Shown here: positions 8,270-15,244 of the stretch, one piece after another
Layout of the letters: the number at the start of each line of letters is the position of its first letter
How positions within the stretch are numbered: position 1 is the first letter of the stretch
Origin: Lewinellaceae bacterium
GTDB taxonomy: Bacteria > Bacteroidota > Bacteroidia > Chitinophagales > Saprospiraceae
Length of the DNA stretch: 64,000 nt
Direction of reading: 5' to 3'
Assembly (NCBI GenBank): GCA_020636315.1
Contig: JACJYA010000024.1
Coordinates: 33,177-97,176, forward strand
Position numbers and translations under genes: made by a program
Notes under the pieces: model-generated
What the model was told of the DNA's origin: nothing
Seen by the model: only the letters and a program-made list of their open reading frames with translations
Database searches by the model: none

Positions 8270-9445
8270 TCAACTCTCCGCACTCCGCCGCTGCAATTCC
8301 TTGCGGATCAGCTGAAGTTCCCGGCTCATCTGGCCGCCGACCGAGGTATTTTCCTGAGTCCGCCGAATGAGGTAGGGAATGACCTCCCGCACCGGGCCGT
8401 AGGGTAGGTATTTTTCCACGTTAAACCCGGCGTCGGCCATGTTGAAGGACAAGTTATCGCTCATTCCGTACAACTGAGCAGTAGCCACCAAAGGATGCCC
8501 GGGCTCCAGGCCCTTTTTCTCCATCAGTTCTACCTGATAACGGCAGCTTTGCTCATTATGGGTTGCATTACAGACGTAAAGCTCGCCGATGTTGTCAATG
8601 CAAAATTTCAGCCCTTCATTGTATGCCCGGTGGGTGTCCTCCAGGCTCTCCTGAATGGGGCTTGGGTACCCCATTTCCCGGGCTCGTTGCCGCTCCTTCT
8701 CCATATAAGCGCCCCTGACGAGCTTTACTGCGCACAGATAGCCGTTCTCACGGGCGTGCTGAAGGGAATCTTTAATAAACTGGAGGCGGCCCTTTCGATA
8801 CAACTGAACTGCATTGATCACCGTTGGCGCCTTTTTATTGTACCGCCTGGACATTTCCCAGGCGATCTCATCCACGGCGCCCTGTATCCAGCTTTCCTCG
8901 GCGTCAATGTGAACGCCGATACCTGATTCAAAAGCAGCTTTGCATATCTTATCCACTCTTCCTTTTCCCCTTTCGTATTCTTCCTGTTCCTTTTCCGCCA
9001 GAGCTTCACCATTGCTTACTTTCTCCAGGATTGCAAACCGGAAAAGGCCACTGAGCTTAGTGCTGATGATGTGAATATCTTCGTCTTCCCTGGCATACTC
9101 CAGGGTTTTGGCAAGGTAGGCCGCGGTACGGTCAAAATCAGCTTCGGTTTCTTTTCCCTCAACGCCGTAATCCAGGATCGTCTTAATGTTGCTTTTTCCC
9201 AGCTTTCTGATCACTTTGCGCGCTTCCTCAATACTCTCTCCGCCACAAAACTGTTTAAAGATGGTGGCCTTGACCAGCCCCTTCACGGGCAGGTGCAGCC
9301 TGAGGGCAAAAGTGGCCAGCCGGGTCCCGGCCTTTACCAGCAGCGGATAGTTCATCAGCGAGAATAGCAGGTGGGAGCGCCTTAGTTCTGAATCGCTTCG
9401 GTCAGCAAAGGCAATTTTCGTATCAGAGAAATCTACCTGTGGCAT
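8270..9445 (-). CDS. Proline dehydrogenase
   Basis: FAD-dependent oxidation of L-proline to 1-pyrroline-5-carboxylate, the first step of proline catabolism, feeding electrons to the quinone pool at the inner membrane. The 391-residue monofunctional enzyme shows the family landmarks: the VKLVRGAYMEKER strand-helix that binds FAD, CNATHNEQS, ATAQLYGMSD, and the C-terminal YLPYGPVREVIPYLIRRTQEN with the two Arg residues that hold the proline carboxylate. An insertion rich in Glu and Lys lies near residues 145-165. The partner P5C dehydrogenase is not adjacent. It starts with ATG at 9445; a weak TATATTTA on the minus strand at 9508-9515 might be the -7 element. Confidence 0.92.
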   Translation of the reverse strand: MPQVDFSDTKIAFADRSDSELRRSHLLFSLMNYPLLVKAGTRLATFALRLHLPVKGLVKATIFKQFCGGESIEEARKVIRKLGKSNIKTILDYGVEGKETEADFDRTAAYLAKTLEYAREDEDIHIISTKLSGLFRFAILEKVSNGEALAEKEQEEYERGKGRVDKICKAAFESGIGVHIDAEESWIQGAVDEIAWEMSRRYNKKAPTVINAVQLYRKGRLQFIKDSLQHARENGYLCAVKLVRGAYMEKERQRAREMGYPSPIQESLEDTHRAYNEGLKFCIDNIGELYVCNATHNEQSCRYQVELMEKKGLEPGHPLVATAQLYGMSDNLSFNMADAGFNVEKYLPYGPVREVIPYLIRRTQENTSVGGQMSRELQLIRKELQRRSAES

Positions 9446-9778
9446 ATCGTTGGTTTTTGTTTGTTTTCAATACAACAAAGCAGGATACCGGGCAGTTGTT
9501 TGCCGAATAAATATACCAACAGTTGAATTTAGAATTTCCTTTTTATCCTAAAAAGGTTTTTTTACCTTTATACAAGATTAAGAGGCTGAAAATTAATGTT
9601 ATACCACCAACTCGCTTCTTTCAGCTTTATCCCGAAACAACGCCTTATCACATCAAACGACACCGGCAAATTCAACTTAAACCGAATATCCAAACGCTTT
9701 TAACATCCAACACTATGCCTAGAGTAAATAACCCAGGAAAACTGAAGGAAAAGCTCGTTACCGGAACAGATGATATCA
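9446..9778. other. Intergenic region with a small hairpin and a possible 24-codon ORF
   Basis: No clear gene. CCTTTTTA (9538-9545) and TAAAAAGG (9549-9556) form an 8-bp palindrome, followed by a -7-like TACCTTTA. From there a G-poor stretch of about 140 nt leads to an ATG at 9715 that opens a 24-codon frame (MPRVNNPGKLKEKLVTGTDD...) ending at 9789, overlapping the end of the next gene. Expression of this peptide is speculative. Confidence 0.3.
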
Positions 9779-11251
9779 TCACCGGGTAACACCGGGCATT
9801 TTACCTGTATCTGCTGACAATTGGAGCATCTTCTTCCTCAACCAGTTGCGCAGGAGAAATGCCTGCCCGGAATCTATCTCCGCCAGCGCCCACTCCCCGA
9901 TCTCTTCCAGGGGGCCTTTTCTGGCAATGGCGCTGGCGATCCGCCGAATCAGGGCAAGGGTATTCTTATGCAGTTGTTTTCTGTCTTCCGACAAGTACCT
10001 GTCGCGGCTCAGAAATTTTTCAAATGCCTTAACCTGGGAAAGCAACAGGCCTAAATAGGATTCATCATCAAAGAATTGTTCGAAGAGGATGCGTATGGCG
10101 GTCATGCGGGAGCTGGGCTGGAACACTCCGGAAAACCGGTGGCTGGCCAGTATCTGTGAAGCCTCGTCGTACTGTCCCTGGAAATAGTGCCAGAGGCTGT
10201 AGCAGTGTGCTTTTGTGTCCTCCCGGGACTCTTCATCCAGAAAGGCTTCATAATGCCTGATGAAGGACTCTGCCCAGTTGTAATCTCCCTCTTCACAGCT
10301 CACCATGACAATATTGCTGAAGGTGGCTTCGCTGATCCGGCCGTTGTTGACCAGCATACCGGACTCCAGCCCCATCTTGTAAAGGCCAAGGGCTTCACCG
10401 TAGTAGGTACTGTCTCCCTGGTTGATCCGGCGGATCACATAATTGAGCAACTGCTGAAAAAGAAGGTTTCTGTCCTCCTTTCTCATTTCTCCTACGTGGG
10501 TGATAAAGTTATGCTTCAGTTCCCGGAACAAAGCCGGGTTATCTTCATCCTGAAAAGCGTTCAGCAGGCTTCGGTACGTCCGGAAAATGGCATTCTCAGA
10601 TAGAATGCCATCGCCGTATTGGCTGGCCATGGCATCAATACCCGAAAGCTGATATCGTTCTGAGAAGATGCGCTCCCGGTTGCGCAATTCATTTCCGAGG
10701 CGATACATCTCCAAAGCATACCGGTAGTCCAGGTCATGAACAAGTTCCTGCAACCTTTCAGACGCTATCGTCCGCTTATCGGTAAAAGGATGAAAATAGT
10801 AATTGGAGAAAACCTCTGTTTTCCTTTTATAATAGGCCTGATCCCGGTAGGGAGACCGTTCCAGTTCCTCCAGTAGTGCCATCGAATGTTTTTCGAAAAG
10901 GGCAAACAGGTTCCGCCGGCCAAGCGCGCGGATCAACAGCAACGGCATCTCCTCCTCTTCTCTTCTGGATTCCAGATAGGCCAGGAAATCCATGACAAGC
11001 CGGGAAAGAGCGGACAAAACCCGGCGCAACTTATAGTCATTATACTTCTCCTCCGGAAACAAGTGGGCAAACATCTCCTCCTCCTGCATCCCGGCCCTCT
11101 CAAAATCAGGGTAATACAGCTTGAGGTATTCGTACAATGCCACCACCCGCTGGTTGCTGTTCATCAGAGGAGAAACGGCCGCCTTTCCAAGGAGTTTAAA
11201 CTCTCCTTCATCAAGCGTTCTCAAGAGCATATATAGTTTTTTCCCCTTCAT
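9779..11251 (-). CDS. Large alpha-helical protein of unknown function
   Basis: I do not recognise a named family. The frame can extend to 11386, but the added 45 residues are low-complexity and the ATG at 11251 (MKGKKLYMLLRTLDEGEF) gives a natural start, leaving 490 residues. The sequence is almost wholly helical, rich in Leu, Glu, Arg and Tyr, without signal peptide or membrane spans. Pairs of helices of TPR/HAT-like spacing run through it (for example the stretch around YYGEALGLYKMGLESGM and GDYNWAESFIRHYEAFLDE). A cytosolic helical-repeat scaffold is the best guess. The upstream side holds the small-RNA region. Confidence 0.6.
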   Translation of the reverse strand: MKGKKLYMLLRTLDEGEFKLLGKAAVSPLMNSNQRVVALYEYLKLYYPDFERAGMQEEEMFAHLFPEEKYNDYKLRRVLSALSRLVMDFLAYLESRREEEEMPLLLIRALGRRNLFALFEKHSMALLEELERSPYRDQAYYKRKTEVFSNYYFHPFTDKRTIASERLQELVHDLDYRYALEMYRLGNELRNRERIFSERYQLSGIDAMASQYGDGILSENAIFRTYRSLLNAFQDEDNPALFRELKHNFITHVGEMRKEDRNLLFQQLLNYVIRRINQGDSTYYGEALGLYKMGLESGMLVNNGRISEATFSNIVMVSCEEGDYNWAESFIRHYEAFLDEESREDTKAHCYSLWHYFQGQYDEASQILASHRFSGVFQPSSRMTAIRILFEQFFDDESYLGLLLSQVKAFEKFLSRDRYLSEDRKQLHKNTLALIRRIASAIARKGPLEEIGEWALAEIDSGQAFLLRNWLRKKMLQLSADTGKMPGVTR

Positions 11252-11402
11252 TCTCGCAGCCGGAAAAATTTTAAAGCAACAAATTTTATAATATAAGCCT
11301 GTAAAATAAATAATTTGAAATAAAATCTCTCTATATTTGGATGCAACAAACAACAAATAATGTCTCTGCGAATTGAAATTGGGCATCTTACCTTTGCATT
11401 AG

Positions 11403-11524
11403 GGTAAGAAAGAATATTGTTTCCGGATCCCCCGCATCCGGTTTAAAAAGAAACACTAATGGGGAATCTTCTGCGGGAAAAACCCGCGAAATTTATCGCC
11501 CACTGAAAGGTGGGCTTTTTTTTT
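11403..11524 (+). ncRNA. Candidate small RNA 1 with three hairpins
   Basis: TACCTTTG at 11389-11396 is a good -7 element, although no TTG stands at the ideal distance. The predicted RNA has a hairpin CCGGAT/ATCCGG (11423-11428 with 11436-11441), a second one GCGGG-AAAAA-CCCGC (11473-11487), and a canonical intrinsic terminator. A 15-codon ORF (ATG at 11459, MGNLLREKPAKFIAH) ends inside the terminator loop, so an attenuator-like leader peptide is an alternative. No downstream gene lies close enough to be controlled in cis, so a trans-acting RNA is more likely. The 5' end is uncertain. Confidence 0.5.
11498..11524 (+). terminator. Intrinsic terminator of candidate small RNA 1
   Basis: GCCCAC (11498-11503) pairs with GTGGGC (11510-11515), followed by nine Ts (11516-11524): a textbook Rho-independent terminator with no protein gene directly upstream on this strand. 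Confidence 0.8.
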
Positions 11525-11790
11525 GCCCCTTGCCTTCCTTCCTCCCAACTCTTCTCTCTAACCAGCCGGACACTCCGGTTTTGGCATCGCAATCGGCAAA
11601 AAAGGTCCAGTAAAAAAATTTCAAACGCCGGATTCAACCAGTTTTTAAAGAAAAATTCACAGGAATATATATTTTTTTAATTAAACTAAATTGTTTTAAA
11701 ACTTTAAAAATCAACTAATTACAATATTAATAAAACTAAATTAAACCAAAGCGCCTGAAACCAGAAGCTGAAAACTTCTGAAAAATGTTT

Positions 11791-11821
11791 TTGCATCGCC
11801 CTCTTCCCTACTCTATATTTG
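11791..11821 (+). promoter_or_regulatory. Promoter of candidate small RNA 2
   Basis: TTG at 11791-11793, 20-bp spacer, TATATTTG at 11814-11821: a strong Bacteroidota promoter with no long reading frame downstream. Predicted transcription start near 11828. Confidence 0.75.
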
Positions 11822-11842
11822 TACCAGTAAAGCGAACAAAAC

Positions 11843-11983
11843 AATTAGAATCCCATGAACAATTATGATCCCATGAATTTTCTTTTTCCATGAACATGAC
11901 AATTATAATCCCATAACAAATTATAATCCCTGAAATTCACGATCCCATCCGCAATCCCATTATGCATTTATAATCTCATGAAC
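11843..11983 (+). repeat. Array of degenerate 17-18 nt units (AATTATAATCCCATGAAC)
   Basis: Units begin near 11843, 11861, 11878 (only TTCCATGAAC kept at 11886-11895), 11901, 11919, 11935, 11949 and 11966. The ATCCCAT core is kept in most units; the flanking AATTAT is kept in five. There is no spacer between units, which rules out a CRISPR array. Confidence 0.75.
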
Positions 11984-11992
11984 ATTTGTCCG

Positions 11993-12023
11993 GCCGGAGT
12001 TCTCCAACTCCGGCTTTTTTTTT
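11993..12023 (+). terminator. Intrinsic terminator of candidate small RNA 2
   Basis: GCCGGAGTT (11993-12001), 4-nt loop CTCC, AACTCCGGC (12006-12014), then nine Ts (12015-12023). Perfect 9-bp stem. Confidence 0.88.
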
Positions 12024-12281
12024 GCCCTCATACCGGTTCGGGGCTCAGGTTATTTTCGTCAAATTCCTAAATAGCCAGTGAACATCTACCCGCCGGAAAA
12101 GCGTTGTGAAAAAAAGAGTTGGGAGAATCCACCTGAAAAAACGGAATATTTTTTCAAGAAAAGATTCCAAATTATGTATTTCACAGCTCCCCACATTCCT
12201 GCATTCCTTTCCCGGTATAATGATGCCGCACCATGAATGTCCCGGCGTCGGTTTTCACACCAAATTTATTTTTGCTCGTAC

Positions 12282-12317
12282 GTGACTAATATCACAACAA
12301 AGAGTGATAAATATCAC
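12282..12317 (+). promoter_or_regulatory. Two CRP/FNR-superfamily-type operator sites
   Basis: GTGA-N6-TCAC occurs twice: 12282-12295 and 12304-12317, exactly 22 bp apart (two helical turns). The second is nearly perfect (GTGATA-AA-TATCAC). Relative to the predicted start near 12377 the sites centre at about -88 and -66, suitable for class I activation. A short CCCAC/GTGGG inverted repeat (12345-12361) abuts the -7 box. The regulator is not in the window; a CRP- or HcpR-like protein is inference. Confidence 0.6.
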
Positions 12318-12362
12318 ACTTTCGGGTAACAATTGTCATATTTCCCCACCTGATAAGTGGGT

Positions 12363-12370
12363 TATATTTG
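12363..12370 (+). promoter_or_regulatory. -7 element of the YceI operon
   Basis: TATATTTG, 22 bp before the ATG at 12393. There is no TTG at the -33 distance, in keeping with dependence on the activator sites upstream. It also shows that the in-frame GTG at 12357 is not the start codon. Confidence 0.65.
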
Positions 12371-12392
12371 TCCTAACAAAAGACTTAAAGAT

Positions 12393-12980
12393 ATGAATAC
12401 CAAGAACTTATTTCTGATAGCACTTTGTACAATGCTGGCATACCTGCCGGCAAACGCTCAGGAAGCTTTTCAAGTGAAAAGCTTCAAAATGACCGTATCG
12501 GGCACCTCTACGTTGCACGATTGGGAGTCAGATGTGACCAAGCTGGAAGCCAGTGGCAACCTGGATTTTTCCAATGCTCAACTAACGGATATCCAAAGCC
12601 TGAAGGTGACCATACCGGCAAAGGGCATCGTTAGCCCCAAGGGCAGAATAATGGACAACAAAACCTACGACGCCCTGAAGGCGGATAAATACCCTGACAT
12701 CACTTTCCGCCTCGACCGCGCAACCGTGAACGGGCAGAAAATTCAGGCTTACGGAAAACTTTGCATAGCTGGTAAATACCAGACTGTCAGCCTGGACGCA
12801 ACCAGTAAAACGGATAAGGCGGGAAACATCACCTTCAGTGGCAGCAAAACCATCAAGATGACTGATTTCGGGATGGAACCACCGACGGCGCTCATGGGCA
12901 CCATAAAAACCGGCGACGAGGTTACCATTCAGTATGAACTGGCCCTGTCTCCCACCGGAGAAGCTTCGGGCACGCATTAA
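12393..12980 (+). CDS. YceI family periplasmic protein
   Basis: A 195-residue secreted YceI-domain protein: a lipocalin-like beta barrel that binds long-chain isoprenoid or other amphiphilic molecules in the periplasm. The start is the ATG at 12393 (MNTKNLFLIALCTMLAYLPANAQ, signal peptide cut after about residue 22). Family landmarks are TSTLHDWESDVTKLEASG, the IPAKGIVSPKGRIMDNKTYDALKADKYPDITF block and the closing KTIKMTDFGMEPPTALMGTIKTGDEV. It is the first gene of a probable three-gene unit with the barrel protein at 13030 and the YceI-like gene at 14481, behind twin CRP/FNR-type sites. It may serve a respiratory or stress-induced lipid carrier system; that is inference. Confidence 0.9.
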   Translation: MNTKNLFLIALCTMLAYLPANAQEAFQVKSFKMTVSGTSTLHDWESDVTKLEASGNLDFSNAQLTDIQSLKVTIPAKGIVSPKGRIMDNKTYDALKADKYPDITFRLDRATVNGQKIQAYGKLCIAGKYQTVSLDATSKTDKAGNITFSGSKTIKMTDFGMEPPTALMGTIKTGDEVTIQYELALSPTGEASGTH

Positions 12981-13029
12981 CGACAACCCTTTTACACTTA
13001 CTATTTAGAAAAAATAAAAACTTTTGATC

Positions 13030-14403
13030 ATGAAAATGGCAAAATTATTTCTTAGCGCATTAGCACTCCTGATGGCAGGCAGCCTGCTGGCCCAACAACA
13101 AAAGATCCAGAACTGGCGCCCCTATGACAAGGAGGGAATCAATGTCTTCGAACCGAAGAAGGACATCGACACCGAGTTTGACGGGCTGAAAGTCCGCGTG
13201 GGTGGTAGTTTCACCCAACAGTACCAGATGCTGGACCACAGCAACGCCGCATCTTTTGACTCCATCACTGTCAATGGCAAAGTAGCCAACGCCAACGAAC
13301 TGTATCCCCTCGCTCCTGGTTTCAACCTGGCAACAGCCAACCTTTACATCGACGCCCAACTGGCAGATGGCATCCGGGTAGCTATAGAGAACTATATGTC
13401 TTCCCGCCACCACCAGGAATTCTGGGTAAAAGGCGGGTACATCCAGATCGACAAGCTGCCGATGTTTGGCAACCCCGACTGGTTCACCAAAAACTTCCGC
13501 GTGAAGATCGGGCACTTCCAGGTCAACTACGGTGACATGCAGTTCCGCCGGACGGATAACGGCAATGCCATGTACAACCCCTTCGTCGGCAACTATATCA
13601 TGGACGCTTTTGCTACAGAGATCGGTGGGGAAGTATATTACTTCTCTCCTTCCGGCCTGATGGTAATGGTCGGCGCTACCAGTGGAAATATCGCCGGCGA
13701 CATCACAGAAGGCGACAACCGCAACCCGTCTATCCATGCCAAACTGGCCTATGACAAACAGGTTAACCCTGACCTTCGCGTGCGAATCTCCGGGTCCACC
13801 TACATGAACTCTGGTGCTTCCCGCAATACACTCTATGCAGGTGACCGTTCCGGTTCCCGCTTCTACCTCGCTGCCGAACCGGCCTATTACAAGCCCCGGG
13901 GAGCAACTGCTTATACCGGAGCCGACCCGAACGGCCTGTTTACTTCCGGCCGCCTCAACCCTGGTTTTACCAGCGAGGTGAAGAGCTTTATGATCAACCC
14001 GTTCATCAAGTACAAAGGGCTGGAATTGTTCGGTACATTTGAAACTTCTTCAGGCCTGGCTTACTCCGACCCCAAAGACGAAGGAGCAGCTACCCCTGAA
14101 ACCCGGACAGCCACCCAGGTCGGTATCGAAGGGTTGTACCGCTTCCTTCCCAACGAACAACTCTATATCGGGGCGCGTTACAACCAGCTTTCCGGCCAGC
14201 TCAACGCCAGGGTCAGAGACGCCAAGGGCGCCATGGACCTGTCGGCCAACCGCCTCGAAATAGCTGCCGGCTGGTACCCGGTCAATAACCTGCTACTGAA
14301 GGTTTCTTATGTAAACCAGCAATACAACGATTACCCGGTTTCCAATATCCTTCACGAAGCAGAGTTTCACGGAGCCATGCTTGAAGCAGTTGTTGGGTTC
14401 TAA
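13030..14403 (+). CDS. Porin-like outer-membrane beta-barrel protein
   Basis: A 457-residue protein with signal peptide (MKMAKLFLSALALLMAGSLLAQ). The ATG at 13030 is used; the TTG at 13024 adds two residues only. Regularly spaced amphipathic strands ending in aromatic residues run to the last residues MLEAVVGF, with a terminal Phe as outer-membrane barrels usually have. Stretches such as FRVKIGHFQVNYGDMQFRRTDNG resemble the phosphate-selective porin O/P class. No plug or TonB box is seen. It lies 49 bp after the first YceI gene and probably shares its transcript; a strong terminator follows. Substrate unknown. Confidence 0.75.
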   Translation: MKMAKLFLSALALLMAGSLLAQQQKIQNWRPYDKEGINVFEPKKDIDTEFDGLKVRVGGSFTQQYQMLDHSNAASFDSITVNGKVANANELYPLAPGFNLATANLYIDAQLADGIRVAIENYMSSRHHQEFWVKGGYIQIDKLPMFGNPDWFTKNFRVKIGHFQVNYGDMQFRRTDNGNAMYNPFVGNYIMDAFATEIGGEVYYFSPSGLMVMVGATSGNIAGDITEGDNRNPSIHAKLAYDKQVNPDLRVRISGSTYMNSGASRNTLYAGDRSGSRFYLAAEPAYYKPRGATAYTGADPNGLFTSGRLNPGFTSEVKSFMINPFIKYKGLELFGTFETSSGLAYSDPKDEGAATPETRTATQVGIEGLYRFLPNEQLYIGARYNQLSGQLNARVRDAKGAMDLSANRLEIAAGWYPVNNLLLKVSYVNQQYNDYPVSNILHEAEFHGAMLEAVVGF

Positions 14404-14427
14404 ATGCTAATCCGATTTAAATAAATT

Positions 14428-14464
14428 GCCCGGAACGGAACCCAATCCGTTCCGGGCTTTTGAT
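14428..14464 (+). terminator. Terminator hairpin between the porin-like gene and the second YceI-like gene
   Basis: GCCCGGAACGGA (14428-14439) pairs perfectly with TCCGTTCCGGGC (14446-14457), followed by TTTTG. It lies only 24 nt before the ATG at 14481, so it may be leaky and set the ratio of the downstream gene. Confidence 0.75.
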
Positions 14465-14480
14465 TTCAATTTTTACTGTT

Positions 14481-15125
14481 ATGCAAAACCGCAGGCCTGT
14501 TCGCAACCTTCTCATCGGGTTATTAGCCACTGTGCTGGCCAGCAGCATCTCTCCCACCACCAGGCCGGCCGTCCTGTCCTACCGCATTCTTCACGCCAGC
14601 AAGCTCTTTTTGGAAGGTACGACCAATGTAAACACCTTCATCTGTAAATGCGACTGCGTACAGTCGCTCCCCACCCTGCAGTTTGAAATGGACGTGAAAA
14701 AAGAGGGCCAGGAGGCTATCTTCGAGGAAGCTCAGCTGAATATCCGGACCAAAGACCTCGACTGCGGCAACCGCGGTATGAATAAAGACCTCCACGAGAC
14801 TCTAAAAGCCGGTGAATACCCTTCCATAGGCATCACAATCCTGGAAGCTGGCCTTCTCCCCGATGAAAAACTGGCCTGTGGTGAAGAATGGGCTCACATC
14901 ACCACCCGGGCCCGGCTCACTGTCGCCGGTGTCGGGCGCAACGTTCTGCTCAGGGTAAAAGCCCGGCAAACCAGCCCGGAAACCTATCGGTTCCAGAGCC
15001 AGTACACCATTAAAATGACCGATTTCGACATAGAACCGCCCACCGCCATGCTGGGCCTGATCAAGGTCAATGACGAAATTGAGATCCATTTCGACCTGAC
15101 GGTAGCCGTAGAGCAGGCCGGTTAA
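14481..15125 (+). CDS. YceI-like secreted protein
   Basis: A 214-residue protein, start ATG 14481 (MQNRRPVRNLLIGLLATVLASS, signal peptide or anchor). The C-terminal half matches YceI landmarks: QYTIKMTDFDIEPPTAMLGLIKVNDEI is nearly the same as the closing block of the gene at 12393. The N-terminal half is diverged and carries four Cys within a short span (TFICKCDC, DLDCGNRGM, LACGEEW). These could form disulphides or bind metal or haem; none is a CxxCH motif. Probably an accessory amphiphile-binding protein in the same pathway. A terminator sits just before its start. Confidence 0.78.
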   Translation: MQNRRPVRNLLIGLLATVLASSISPTTRPAVLSYRILHASKLFLEGTTNVNTFICKCDCVQSLPTLQFEMDVKKEGQEAIFEEAQLNIRTKDLDCGNRGMNKDLHETLKAGEYPSIGITILEAGLLPDEKLACGEEWAHITTRARLTVAGVGRNVLLRVKARQTSPETYRFQSQYTIKMTDFDIEPPTAMLGLIKVNDEIEIHFDLTVAVEQAG

Positions 15126-15244
15126 TCCAGGCAATCGCTCCCTTTCCAGCCATTCTTTCTCTGAGGTAATTTCTCCTGCCTCTCCCTATTTCCGGGATTT
15201 CAATTATTTTAGCGGCCATAAATCATCTAAAGAACGCTTTACCG

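Larger units (their letters stand above)
11828..12023 (+). ncRNA. Candidate small RNA 2: unstructured tandem-repeat RNA
   Basis: A transcription unit of about 196 nt is bounded by an ideal promoter and a perfect terminator. Its body is G-poor and A/T/C-rich and consists of about eight degenerate copies of AATTATAATCCCATGAAC, with no long ORF (only 8- and 12-codon frames that start at the ATGs inside the repeats). The lack of stable structure before the terminator, with a repeated AUCCCAU core, suggests an array of binding sites: a sponge that titrates an RNA-binding protein or pairs with a target RNA. That role is inference. The bases after the terminator stem (TTTTTTTTTGCCC) are the same as in small RNA 1. 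Confidence 0.6.

Noticed and set aside
11843..11983. Repeat array considered as a CRISPR
   Set aside because: Units are degenerate, 17-18 nt long and directly adjacent, without unique spacers; no cas genes in the window.
12357..12392. GTG at 12357 as start of the first YceI gene
   Set aside because: It would place the -7 box inside the gene and put twelve residues in front of a complete signal peptide.
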